This document shows positions 9,001 through 16,725 of a stretch of 46,944 nucleotides of DNA, piece by piece. The stretch is from contig JAFGFO010000062.1 of assembly GCA_016931085.1 (NCBI GenBank), positions 1 through 46,944 on the forward strand. Direction: 5' to 3'. Both the position numbers and the translations under genes were made by a program. The notes under the pieces were generated by a model. That model saw nothing but the letters and a program-made list of their open reading frames with translations, ran no database searches and was not told where the DNA came from. Numbering within the stretch: position 1 is the stretch's first letter; the number at the start of each line of letters is the position of its first letter. The DNA is from Thermoflexales bacterium (lineage in GTDB: Bacteria; Chloroflexota; Anaerolineae; Fen-1058).

Positions 9001-9491
9001 CGGAGTGTGCTCGCCATCTCGACGCCGCTATCCCCCTTTATACCGAAGCCGGCGCCCAGGCCAATCTGAATCTAAGCGATACGTACTGGCTGCAAGGCCT
9101 CTTACGCCTGGAACAAGGGCAGACCGATGTCGCCCTGGAATGGGCCGGGCGCAGTCACAAACTGCTGCGGGAGGTGACCGGCGCCGACGAGGGCGAATCG
9201 GTCGAATGGGGCCGATATGAGCAACTGGCAGGGCGCATCGCCCAGGCACGCAGCGACCTGGTGGTCGCCCAACACCACCTCGAGCGAAGCGCCGCCATCT
9301 TTCGCGCCAGCGGTTCACAGCAAGAGGCCGGGCAGACAGCCTACTGGATGGCCTTGCTGTGGCTGGCGCTACAGCAGCCGGACAGAGCCCGCCAGGAACT
9401 GCTCGCGGCCCGGCAAACCTTCGAGCGATTGGGGGCCGTGGCCGACTTGCAGCGCGTCGAAGAACAGTTGGCACGCCTTAAACAACCGTAG
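6057..9491 (+). CDS. Zinc-ribbon / class III cyclase / AAA ATPase / TPR signalling protein
   Basis: A 1144-residue multidomain protein. Residues 3-21 form a CxxC...CxxC zinc ribbon. About 60-235 is a class III nucleotide cyclase domain: metal Asp in ILFADAVNFT, KFTGDGMMVVFG, and the catalytic Asn/Arg of GETVNLAARL. It is followed by a large STAND-like ATPase with Walker A GEAGIGKSR (near residue 303) and Walker B VLVMEDFQWAD. The C-terminal 500 residues are TPR repeats (for example LNNLGILKQASGDWAGALSCYERA). The protein probably makes cAMP under control of ATP- and ligand-driven TPR assembly. No winged-helix or LuxR domain is visible. A GTG at 6030 is in frame, but AGGAG at 6040-6044 and the zinc ribbon favour 6057. 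No membrane segment. Confidence 0.9.
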   Translation: MRCSQCGFLNPDSALVCAECGAAAAGDARPEPMADQEAVRRLRRYIPSVVAEGILRDQGRLRGERREVTILFADAVNFTRLSESLDAESIFNLINDLLSRLMECVHRYDGVVDKFTGDGMMVVFGAPLAHENDPELAVWAALDMQQAAAGFEPVARAQLGAPLQIRLGIHCGPAVAGIIGTQTQAAYTVIGETVNLAARLQSLARPGHTLVSERVYQQTQALFNFQSMGAAQVKGISQPVAVYELIGDRSEPVQARRGPGFAEAFLGRDAELGQLQAFLTAFLDERRGRLVVIQGEAGIGKSRLVAEGLSGLPSGQVAILQARGLPYAQGVVYGIFRSLLQEALRTLSAGPAWDALVPQPLRPFLWQILGQALAPEQQAALRNLEPERVKQLTALALREWLLGEAHRQPLVLVMEDFQWADGLSRDALQSLVNPPQQAPLFVLIVTRPQPELHLDLPRASLEEPPGVPLSLFLDLQPLSPQDSRMLLGHMVNLASLPEQFVDTLLARARGTPFYIEEFVRMLTEKQVLRLEDGQWQVPSAMVLQALEIPSTVRGLIMARMDRLPEDLQRVLRTAAVVGSQFAVTLLGEIERRLHGTANVLPLLDRLTDLGLLEERPQAGEQVLGFRNILTQETIYSSLLRSQRPDLHRVVAECIEELYAAGLSDQAEVLALHYVRARVHDKTMHYALLAGDRARARFANQEAIEYYSQALQSSQHLGGQEAQRWRAAVGMGEVEQHTGKYEEAAVLYRAALDEWKQAPVEARAQAMLRLGQVGDKRGDLDEAEDWLRQGLAQLGDAYGASPDLRAEIYSELGWISLRRGDLAAAHTWLEQGLTLVSHTQHYAVLSSILNRLGAVHYHRGEWSQAAGCVERALELRERLGDIVGYARSLNNLGILKQASGDWAGALSCYERAVESHERIGEVEGLALAHTNLGVLYTIRGEWAKAEENLLRSFALAQGIAHPYELAQAHMNVGRLYLLQERWAECARHLDAAIPLYTEAGAQANLNLSDTYWLQGLLRLEQGQTDVALEWAGRSHKLLREVTGADEGESVEWGRYEQLAGRIAQARSDLVVAQHHLERSAAIFRASGSQQEAGQTAYWMALLWLALQQPDRARQELLAARQTFERLGAVADLQRVEEQLARLKQP

Positions 9492-9516
9492 GGGCGACCC
9501 GACGGGTCGCCCCTAC
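9488..9516. terminator. Bidirectional hairpin between convergent genes
   Basis: GTAGGGGCGACCC (9488-9500) and GGGTCGCCCCTAC (9504-9516) form a perfect 13-bp stem with a 3-nt loop, followed by TTTT. It overlaps the cyclase stop codon and lies between that gene and the convergent peptidase gene. A diverged copy of the same element is at 16561-16590, so it may be a dispersed palindromic repeat serving as a terminator. Confidence 0.75.
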
Positions 9517-9543
9517 TTTTGACCCTCATTGCATGGGTCTGTA

Positions 9544-11310
9544 TCAGTGCTCGTTCACCCAGTTGTTGATTCCAACCGTCGACGTCCCTGCCGGCAGATT
9601 CGACAGGCTGGCGAAAGAGGCAGCCCAGGCCGGGTCGCCGGCGCTGCCGGCCCAACTGTTGAAACCGCCGGCCCAACTGTTGAAACCGCCGGCCCACGAG
9701 GAGTAGCCACCGGCCCAACTGTTGAAACCGCCGGCCCACGAGGAGTAGCCACCAGCCCAACTGTTGAAACCACCGGCCCAGTTGGTGGGGCCACCGGCCC
9801 AACTATCGTACCCACCGGCCCAACTGTTGAAACCGCCGGCCCAACTGTTGAAACCGCCGGCCCAACTGTTGAAGCCATCGTCGCGGATCACGAACTGGCC
9901 GGTTGCCAGATCGTACGTGGTCCAGCCCTCGTAGTGTTGCACGCCCGCCAGGTCGAGGCCGATGTCCATGCCATGGTTGGCCTCGCCCGCCAGGTCGGTG
10001 AAGACGGCGTCAGGCGCCCAGACGCGCCCTGCGCCCTGCTCCCACACACTGTAGGCTGCCAGGCCGCTGTACTCGCTGAATTGCGGGCGCGCGGTCGCCA
10101 CCAGGCGGTACTTGACCTGGTCAGGCGTCAGCTCAGGGTGCTGGCTGAGCATGAGCCCCACGATGCCCGACACCACGGCAGCCGACATGGAGGTGCCGGC
10201 CATACTGAAGTAGTGGCCGTTGACATAGTTGTCAGAGTGCTGGTCACTCAGGTAAGCGTTACGCTTCATGAGCGAAACGATGTGTGCCCCGGGCGCGATC
10301 AGGTCAGGCTTCACGAAGGCATCCAGCGTGGGGCCAGTCGAGGAGAAGGGTGGAATGTAGTCATCGCCGAAATCCTTGGGGCTATAGTTGTCGGTAAATG
10401 CGCCCACGGTGATGATGTAGGGCGTATTGCCCGGCACCCCAATGCTCATGGGAGCAGGGCCGGCATTGCCCGCGCTGGCGACCACCACGATGCCCGCCTG
10501 CCAGGCGGCCATCACCGCCAGGTTGTAGGGGTCGGCCCAGTAAGGGGCGTACACCGGCGCGTACATCGAGATGTTGAGCACGCGGATGTTGTAGGTGTCC
10601 TTGTGTTGCACGACCCAGTCGATGCCTTGGATCACGTCGGCATAGGTGCCCACGCCTGTTTCGTCGAGCACGCGCACCGCCACCAAGTCCGCCGCCGGCG
10701 CGACGCCTTGATACTCGCCGTCCTTCTGTTCGTAGAAACTGTTGCCGATAATGCCGGCCACATGCGTGCCGTGGCCGTTGGGGTCCCCGGGCGACGACAA
10801 CAGGTCAGGGGACTCGTACAACTGCCCGGATGGCACGTCATAGTATGCCAGGATACGGTTATGGTTGCCACCCCCCGGCGATTTGTGCAAGGTGAGAAAA
10901 GTGGTCTCGATGCCACTGTCAAGCACAGCTAGTGTGACGCCCGCGCCCAGGTTACCGGTTGCCCATACCTCAGCCGCCCCAATGGCCTTGGCGAACTCTA
11001 CGTCGGCTACGCCGCCGGCCTTCCTTACCGTCCGGTTGGGCGTCACGCGGATGACGCCGGGCATGGCGGCCAGGCGAGGCAGTTGGCTCTGCGGCACCTC
11101 GGCCACGACGGCCTGGATGATGCTCACTTGCGCTATCAGGCGGCCGTTAGTAGCCCGCACAGCCGCCGCCGCGTCGTCGACGCTCGTGCCCTGGACGATG
11201 ACGCGCACCATTGTTGCAGCCGAGGGCGTTGCACTGGCCAGCGTTGCCGCTAGCACTGCGCTCACTACCCACAGCGTGATGGCCTTGCGAATATTGGTTT
11301 GGGTCTTCAT
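9544..11310 (-). CDS. Secreted S8 subtilisin-like serine peptidase with Trp-rich heptad repeats
   Basis: A 588-residue secreted protease. Residues 1-32 are a typical signal peptide (basic start, then TLWVVSAVLAATLASA) and about 34-98 an inhibitor-I9 propeptide. The catalytic domain has D131 in AVLDSGIE, H183 in GHGTHVAG, the oxyanion Asn N282 in ASAGNAGP and S374 in AGTSMSAA. Residues 479-555 are eleven seven-residue units with the core SWAGG followed by F or Y, then a short C-terminal tail. The repeats may anchor the enzyme to the cell surface or wall, which is inference. GGAAGGA lies upstream of the ATG. It is transcribed alone, convergent with the cyclase gene. Confidence 0.93.
   Translation of the reverse strand: MKTQTNIRKAITLWVVSAVLAATLASATPSAATMVRVIVQGTSVDDAAAAVRATNGRLIAQVSIIQAVVAEVPQSQLPRLAAMPGVIRVTPNRTVRKAGGVADVEFAKAIGAAEVWATGNLGAGVTLAVLDSGIETTFLTLHKSPGGGNHNRILAYYDVPSGQLYESPDLLSSPGDPNGHGTHVAGIIGNSFYEQKDGEYQGVAPAADLVAVRVLDETGVGTYADVIQGIDWVVQHKDTYNIRVLNISMYAPVYAPYWADPYNLAVMAAWQAGIVVVASAGNAGPAPMSIGVPGNTPYIITVGAFTDNYSPKDFGDDYIPPFSSTGPTLDAFVKPDLIAPGAHIVSLMKRNAYLSDQHSDNYVNGHYFSMAGTSMSAAVVSGIVGLMLSQHPELTPDQVKYRLVATARPQFSEYSGLAAYSVWEQGAGRVWAPDAVFTDLAGEANHGMDIGLDLAGVQHYEGWTTYDLATGQFVIRDDGFNSWAGGFNSWAGGFNSWAGGYDSWAGGPTNWAGGFNSWAGGYSSWAGGFNSWAGGYSSWAGGFNSWAGGFNSWAGSAGDPAWAASFASLSNLPAGTSTVGINNWVNEH
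9646..9876. repeat. Eleven tandem 21-bp units coding for peptidase repeats
   Basis: The stretch is 231 bp, exactly 11 x 21, and encodes the heptads GFNSWAG (six or more perfect copies) and the variants GYDSWAG, GPTNWAG and GYSSWAG. The DNA copies of GFNSWAG are nearly identical, which points to recent expansion or gene conversion. Confidence 0.9.
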
Positions 11311-11494
11311 CTTGGTCTTCCTTCCGAGTCATGGATCTTCTTGCCAATAAACTCGCGATCATTGCGGATAAGATATGTTAGCCTGGTTTCTTGTTGAAAG
11401 AACTGCCCGGCACGACAGTGGTGGGCCACAAGTGAATGATCTTATCGTTCTTCCATGATAGCAGAGAGTGGCGTGCGAGTCTATAGTTAGACCA

Positions 11495-11532
11495 TGCGAG
11501 TTGTGGTCGAGTTGGGCGCGAAAAGTGCGAAA
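11495..11532 (-). promoter_or_regulatory. Conserved 38-bp upstream motif (copy 1)
   Basis: A 38-bp stretch, starting TGCGAGTTGTGGTC and ending GCGAAAAGTGCGAAA on the + strand, matches 23330-23367 at 33 of 38 positions. On the minus strand it precedes a CTATAGA -10-like word and the peptidase gene. A weaker relative beside the same CTATAGA word lies at about 16471-16520, upstream of the HExxH gene. It is probably a promoter or operator shared by three transcription units. Confidence 0.5.
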
Positions 11533-11697
11533 GCCGGCTGCCGCCCGCCAGCTTGGGAAAGACTGATCTGGCGGTGAGTCAATTCACTCGGTGGGTCGCA
11601 AAACCGAAAATGGGTGTATACTGGGCTGATGAAAAAACACTAGTCGATTATCCCTGTGAGTGTAAACTACTAAACAGGATGTCGGCTAACGTCGTGA

Positions 11698-11775
11698 GTG
11701 GATTCGGTACGGTTGGTCTACCACCTGCACGTCCACCTGCTGGGCGGGCGGACCTTCCGCTGGTCGCCGGGGGAG
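11698..11775 (+). pseudogene. Fragment of a HIT-family (histidine triad) gene
   Basis: In the + frame from 11698 the bases encode VYHLHVHLLGGRTFRWSPG, the C-terminal histidine-triad block (HxHxH followed by LGGR..xWxPG) that ends Hint-type nucleotide hydrolases. No upstream part of the domain is present, and the frame runs on without the usual stop into the antisense of the kinase gene. It is therefore a 3' remnant left by a rearrangement. The rest of the 11311-11795 gap holds the 38-bp motif and no other gene that I can support. Confidence 0.6.
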
Positions 11776-11795
11776 GATCTGCTGCTCGTATCTTC

Positions 11796-14654
11796 TCAAA
11801 GGGCCGTAAGGCCCCCTGGCAAAGGAGAGAATCGCTGGGGTCGGTCCAATTCGAGGATGGCGCGCTTGAACTCGTTTTCCAGTTCTGCCAGCAACGATGT
11901 GGCTCCTTCCAGAGTGCCGTTACGCCCCAGTTTTTCTAGTTCCCGGCTCACGGCTCCCACCTGTTTCACTCCCAGGCTGTCGCTGTTACCTTTGAGAGTG
12001 TGCGCGGCAAATCTCAATGCGCCAGGAACGCTCCCTGCGATAGCCTGCCGTATAGCGCCGATCAACGCTGGCGCTTCAGCCAGGTATAAGCCAATCACCT
12101 CCTGCACAAAATCGGGCTTGCCCGCTTCTTGAAGTTCATGCAGTCCATCCAGCACGGCCCAGTCAACAGCAGGCGTTTCGAGCTCTGCGACTGACTCGAC
12201 CCGATCAGCGGGCGCGCGCCCTTGGCGCTCCAGAGCCGACTGCAATTCTCTGATCTGCACTGGCTTGCTGACATAGTCATCCATGCCGGCTTCCAGGCAC
12301 ATCTCACGATCTCCCTGCATCGCATTGGCCGTCATGGCGATAATGCGGGGTTGGGCGCTCAGACCTGTCAGGTTTCCAAAACCTGACAGGTCTTTTTGCC
12401 GGATGTGCCGTGTGGCTTCCAAGCCATCCATCTCTGGCATTTGCACGTCCATCAAGATCACATCATAGAGTTGGCGTTCTAATGCTTGCAGCACTTCCAA
12501 CCCATTGCCGGCGACATCGGCGCGATAGCCCAGCTTGCGCAGCATATGGAGCGCCAGCTTTTGATTCGTCACATTATCCTCGGCTAACAGAACCTGCATG
12601 GGTAGGCGTTCCGCCAGGCGAGTGTCGAATCGCGGCGCTTCTAGCGGTTCCAGCGTTCGCATGATAGATTGCCCGGTAAAGATCTGTGCGAGTGCGTTGT
12701 GCAGTTGGGATTGCTTGACCGGCTTGGCCAGGCAAGCGGCAAACTGGGTCGCTTCTGCGCATGTGCCCCGGCGGCCAAGCGAGCTTAACATGATCAGCGG
12801 CAGCGATCTGGCATCGCGGTAACGGCGCATCTCGGCTGCCAGGGTTAGCCCATCCATCTCCGGCATGTGCATATCCAGAATCGCAACATCAAAAGAGTCA
12901 CCTCGACGGATCCACTCTAGCGCCTCCAGCGGCGAAGCCGTCTCCGCCGCGAGCATCTTCCACGCCAAAGTCTGAGCGGTCAAGATGCGCCGGTTGGTGG
13001 CGTTGTCATCCACGATGAGCACACGCCTGCCGTTCAGTTGTGGCTGTTCAGTATACATATCGGCGCGCTCTGGAGCAAGCGTGGCCTCGACCCTGACGGT
13101 AAAGTGAAAGAGGCTGCCTTTACCCGGCACGCCGTCGCTTTCCACCCACATCGCGCCGCCCATCATCTGGCTCAAGCGCTGGCAGATCACCAGGCCCAGA
13201 CCTGTGCCGCCATACTTGCGCGTGGTCGAAGCATCTACCTGGCTGAAGGACTTGAATAGATGATCCATCCGATCAGGCGGGATACCGATGCCGGTGTCTT
13301 GTACCATAAAGTGAAGCTCGTAATCCGCCGCTTGCGGTTGAGATGTCACCGATACGAGGATCTCACCGCGTTCGGTAAACTTGATGGCGTTGCCAAGCAA
13401 GTTAATCAGAATCTGGCGCACGCGAGTGACATCGCCTATCACCAGCCTGGGGGTATGCAGGTCGAATAGATAGGCCAGCTCCACTCCCTTCTCGGCCGCC
13501 TTCGGCGCGATCAGGTCAAGCGCGCTTTCCACGCACTGGTGCAGGTCAAAGGCCTGCTTTTCCAATTCCATGCGACCCGCTTCGATTTTGGAAAAGTCGA
13601 GGATGTCGTTGATGATAGTCAATAGCGCCTCGCCGCTGGCGCGGACCGTTTCGGCGTAATCGCGCTGATCGGCAGTCAGCTCGGTGTCCAGCAGCAGATT
13701 AGTCATGCCGATCACGCCGTTCATCGGAGTGCGAATTTCGTGGCTCATCGTCGCCAGGAAAGCGCTCTTGGTCCGGTTGGCGACCTCAGCCTCCTGTCGG
13801 GCGCGTTGGAGTTCTGTGATGTCGTGATAAATCGCAATCACCCCGGCTTGTTTTCCTTCTACCACCACTGGGACGCTTAACAATTCTACATCCACCAGGG
13901 TTCCATCTTTGTGACGGCGTTGGGTGATGGCATGGATGCGCGCGCCTTCTTCCGTGCTCTGTCGGGAATAGGCGACAGCTTCTGCTCGTGTAGCGTCTGT
14001 CGCTACCAGCTTGTCTATGTCGTGACCGATAGCCTCAGCCGGGGTATACCCCAAGAGCTTTTCTGCCGCCGGGTTCCATGAGACGATGTGTCTATCCAGA
14101 TCTATGACCGCGGTGGCGACCGGGTTGTTCAGCGCCAGAGACTCAAAGTACTGTTTCTCGCGCTGGACCTCTTGGTATAGAGCGGCCAGCCTTCGTTCAG
14201 ATTCCCTCAATGCTTCTTCCATCTTTTTGCGCTTGGTGATGTCCTGCATTTGAGCGACAAAGTGCATGGGCTGGCCAGCCCGGTCGCGCAGCAAGCTAAT
14301 CGTCAGGTGGGTCCAAAAGGAATGCCCATCTTTGTGGAGATAGCGCTTCTCGAAGAAGGCGCTTGGAATCTCACCTGCCAAGAGCTGACGCCTGGCCTCG
14401 GCTCCGATGGAACGGTCGTCCGGAAGCGTGATAGACTGGAAATTCACACCCAAGAGTTCCGCTTGGGAATATCCCAGCATCTTGCACAGCGTCGTATTGA
14501 CCTGGATGAACCGGCCGTCCAATCCGGTGAGAGACATCCCTGTACCAGCGTATTCAAAAGCCGTCCTGAACCGTTCCTCGCTTTCGCGCAGGTGTATCTC
14601 AGCTTGCCTGGATGTAGACGCTTCAACTTTGCTTCGTGACATTCTATGAGACAT
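11796..14654 (-). CDS. BarA-type hybrid sensor histidine kinase (PAS-PAS-HK-REC-REC-Hpt)
   Basis: A 952-residue cytoplasmic phosphorelay kinase. Order: PAS (about 20-150), PAS (about 170-295), HisKA with the phospho-acceptor His in SHEIRTPMNG, HATPase (N box LINLLGNAIKF, G boxes DTGIGIP and GGTGLGL), REC1 (VDDN...LDMHMPEMDG), REC2 (AEDN...MDVQMPEMDG) and a C-terminal Hpt domain (AAHTLKGNS). The phosphate likely runs His-Asp-His-Asp to an unlinked regulator. REC2 contains an in-frame palindromic insertion (12361-12393). The start at 14654 has GAGG upstream and lies inside a duplicated copy of the preceding gene's 3' end. The spacing to that gene is 16 bp, so it is probably co-transcribed. Confidence 0.92.
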   Translation of the reverse strand: MSHRMSRSKVEASTSRQAEIHLRESEERFRTAFEYAGTGMSLTGLDGRFIQVNTTLCKMLGYSQAELLGVNFQSITLPDDRSIGAEARRQLLAGEIPSAFFEKRYLHKDGHSFWTHLTISLLRDRAGQPMHFVAQMQDITKRKKMEEALRESERRLAALYQEVQREKQYFESLALNNPVATAVIDLDRHIVSWNPAAEKLLGYTPAEAIGHDIDKLVATDATRAEAVAYSRQSTEEGARIHAITQRRHKDGTLVDVELLSVPVVVEGKQAGVIAIYHDITELQRARQEAEVANRTKSAFLATMSHEIRTPMNGVIGMTNLLLDTELTADQRDYAETVRASGEALLTIINDILDFSKIEAGRMELEKQAFDLHQCVESALDLIAPKAAEKGVELAYLFDLHTPRLVIGDVTRVRQILINLLGNAIKFTERGEILVSVTSQPQAADYELHFMVQDTGIGIPPDRMDHLFKSFSQVDASTTRKYGGTGLGLVICQRLSQMMGGAMWVESDGVPGKGSLFHFTVRVEATLAPERADMYTEQPQLNGRRVLIVDDNATNRRILTAQTLAWKMLAAETASPLEALEWIRRGDSFDVAILDMHMPEMDGLTLAAEMRRYRDARSLPLIMLSSLGRRGTCAEATQFAACLAKPVKQSQLHNALAQIFTGQSIMRTLEPLEAPRFDTRLAERLPMQVLLAEDNVTNQKLALHMLRKLGYRADVAGNGLEVLQALERQLYDVILMDVQMPEMDGLEATRHIRQKDLSGFGNLTGLSAQPRIIAMTANAMQGDREMCLEAGMDDYVSKPVQIRELQSALERQGRAPADRVESVAELETPAVDWAVLDGLHELQEAGKPDFVQEVIGLYLAEAPALIGAIRQAIAGSVPGALRFAAHTLKGNSDSLGVKQVGAVSRELEKLGRNGTLEGATSLLAELENEFKRAILELDRPQRFSPLPGGLTAL
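12361..12393. repeat. Palindromic element inside the REC2 coding sequence
   Basis: A perfect 15-bp inverted repeat (AGACCTGTCAGGTTT, loop CCA, then its complement) lies within the hybrid kinase gene. It adds about a dozen residues (DLSGFGNLTGLSA) in the loop before the RIIAMTA strand of the second receiver domain, without breaking the frame. Confidence 0.85.
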
Positions 14655-14711
14655 TGATATCCTCACATCTTTATTGCTTCGTGACGTTCCACGAGACATC
14701 GATATCCTCAC
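14631..14711. repeat. Tandem duplication across a gene junction
   Basis: Two 36-bp copies (14631-14666 and 14676-14711; 32 of 36 identical, period 45 bp) span the junction of the HExxH gene and the hybrid kinase gene. The copy at 14676-14711 encodes the last residues of the HExxH protein; the other copy carries the ribosome site and first codons of the kinase. Confidence 0.85.
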
Positions 14712-16407
14712 CACACGCTCTCATTGTGGCTTGTAATTCTCCCGACGCGGTGGTGTCGGAAGAAAATATTCCCTGTATGGCAAGAGAGTAGTTCCCACCC
14801 CAGACGACTAGCGAGAAGGCGCCCTCGCTTATGGCTGATTGGGCAGGGGAGTAGCCCGAGGCAAAGCAATTTCCAATGACGTAGGACACGCCAAAGAGAG
14901 TGATGGCATTATCGTGAACTGTGAACATGATCGCTCTCTGCTGGGACGTTGTGCCCTGCCAATCACCCTCGTAAGACGGCGCCTGCACGCTGGCCGATTG
15001 GACGAGAGGCAGAAAAACGGTAAAGGCCGGCTCGCCAGCAGCCGGGGGGCCGCCGCCAGTGGAATCGGGGACGGAAATGATTTTGGTGGCGTAAATGGCG
15101 GACACGTTGCCGGCCGAGTCGCTGGCGGTCACCTCCACACTATGCTGGCCGGGCGAAAGTGAAGCAGCGCTGAAATAATAGTCCTCGGTCAGTTCATCGA
15201 ACGCGCCATCCTCGGCTGTGGCCGGCTGCCAATCACCGCCATCGAAACGATACTGCACGCCAGTTAAGGTGTTGATCGTTACGCTGGGGCGAGCGAAAGA
15301 GGGAGAATCTCTTTCGTAGGGAATGATCTGCGTTGTGCCGCTAACGGTTACACGATTGCCGCTCAGCGTGACGGCATCGATCTGGATGGGCAAGTCGGTG
15401 TCCAACGGGTCGAGAATGTCATCGCCATCGCTATCGCGCCAGCCCACCTGCTCGGCAGCGTAGCGGTCAAGTGCGCCAAACGGGTAAGCGCTCACGCCGC
15501 GCATGATGCTCTCTACACCCGAAACACAATCGCCGTATTCGCTGTTCTGGGTTTCGACGCCCAGGTAGCCGGAACGTGACGCGCAAGGTATCTGGGCGTC
15601 GTGATACTGGTCTAGCGCGTAAAAGATGTGGCCTGTCTCGTGGGCGGTCACAGCTTTCATGTCGTCGGGGCCATAACCCCCGTTGCCATAGGTCATGACG
15701 AGAAACGGCCCGCCCAGGTAGGTATAAGCAAACCAACCATCGCTAAAGCTCTGATCGCTGTCATTTGAGCTATCGACCACAAAGATGACAAAAGCCCAGT
15801 CGGTCTTGTAAGTAGCGCGGAGGTCGTTGGTGTAAGCGCGCACGCGGGTGAGATAGTAAGGATCGTTATAGCCCAGCTTACCCATGGCGTCCGCGACCCA
15901 ACGCTCCTGGTCAGTATGGGGGCGGCTGATAGGCTCCAGGCCGGTAGGCAAGGGATCAGAAAAGTGGTCGTCGTAGACAAAACTGAGATGGGCGCGCGGT
16001 TCTTGGCTGGCCCACCAATCGAGACCGGCTGTAACCTCGTTATAGACTTGCTGCTTTTCAGCAAGAGTCCAGTCTTCAGTGGAGGGGTCTAGACTGCCGT
16101 CGCTTTCCACCAGCACAAGCCCCACGGCCACAGACCCGGCCATGTATTCGCTGGTCTGGAAATAACCAGGGGAGCGTGGCGCGGCGGCCAAGGCGCTCAT
16201 CTCGCCGCCCAGAGGCAGATCAGGGGCGATCAGCGCATCGCTATACTCAGGCCAGAGTTCTTCGGTCGAGTCGGCCGCTATGGCGACAACTTGCCGCCCG
16301 GCGGTGACCGCATCGTTCTGTACCCCGGCTCGCACGACGGGCGCCTGGGACCACAGGCCGAAGGCGGCGATGCTTACACAGACTATCAGAATAAACCTTT
16401 TAACCAT
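14671..16407 (-). CDS. Secreted HExxH zinc-peptidase-like protein
   Basis: A 578-residue secreted protein. The N-terminus is a signal peptide (KRFILIVCVSIAAFGLW...VRA). Around residue 255 is AVTAHETGHIFYALDQY, a HExxH zincin motif with further His residues nearby. A DSDGDDILDPLDTD stretch after it resembles a calcium-binding type III repeat, followed by Ig-like segments (VSGTTQI... and SPGQHSVEVTASDSAGN) and a beta-rich C-terminal domain. It could be an extracellular metallopeptidase. GGGAGGG lies upstream of the ATG. The next gene downstream is a hybrid kinase 16 bp away, an odd partner that suggests the kinase may sense a surface event linked to this protein (inference). Confidence 0.8.
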   Translation of the reverse strand: MVKRFILIVCVSIAAFGLWSQAPVVRAGVQNDAVTAGRQVVAIAADSTEELWPEYSDALIAPDLPLGGEMSALAAAPRSPGYFQTSEYMAGSVAVGLVLVESDGSLDPSTEDWTLAEKQQVYNEVTAGLDWWASQEPRAHLSFVYDDHFSDPLPTGLEPISRPHTDQERWVADAMGKLGYNDPYYLTRVRAYTNDLRATYKTDWAFVIFVVDSSNDSDQSFSDGWFAYTYLGGPFLVMTYGNGGYGPDDMKAVTAHETGHIFYALDQYHDAQIPCASRSGYLGVETQNSEYGDCVSGVESIMRGVSAYPFGALDRYAAEQVGWRDSDGDDILDPLDTDLPIQIDAVTLSGNRVTVSGTTQIIPYERDSPSFARPSVTINTLTGVQYRFDGGDWQPATAEDGAFDELTEDYYFSAASLSPGQHSVEVTASDSAGNVSAIYATKIISVPDSTGGGPPAAGEPAFTVFLPLVQSASVQAPSYEGDWQGTTSQQRAIMFTVHDNAITLFGVSYVIGNCFASGYSPAQSAISEGAFSLVVWGGNYSLAIQGIFSSDTTASGELQATMRACGEDIDVSWNVTKQ

Positions 16408-16725
16408 TGTTCCCTCCCTATGTACACCTGGAAACCTTACTCACTCTTTAGCTTCATTATAGCGGCCAGGGACGTGCAAATCTATAGAGGGAATGTGCCA
16501 GTCTTGGATCAAATCGCGTGCGAAGGGTGTAAAAAGTGTGGGAAGAAGGGAACAATACTGTAGGGGCGAACCCGTGTGTTCGCCCTCTTTTTCACCACAA
16601 AGGGCACACAAAGAGCACAAAGGATTTCTTTAGTGTCCTGCCCGTGTCCGCCGCTTTGCGGCGGCGGGCCGCTGGGCGTGGTGTCCTTCGTGATCTATTT
16701 TCGAAGCAGTTACAACTCCCGCCCA
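16408..16725. other. Intergenic region with a dispersed palindrome
   Basis: It contains a weak relative of the 38-bp upstream motif (about 16471-16520, beside CTATAGA on the minus strand). It also holds an imperfect hairpin at 16561-16590, with stem GGGCGAAC/GTTCGCCC followed by T-rich sequence, related to the 9488-9516 hairpin. A further G/C-rich palindrome (GCCGCTTTGCGGCGGC) is near 16650. No gene was recognised. Confidence 0.6.

Noticed and set aside
9646..9876. CRISPR-like regular repeats
   Set aside because: The 21-bp period equals seven codons, there are no unique spacers, and the repeats encode conserved heptads in the peptidase.
9529..10932. Long + strand open frame opposite the subtilisin gene
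   Set aside because: It mirrors a GC-rich coding strand, has no recognisable motif or ribosome site, and the minus-strand frame contains a complete S8 peptidase.
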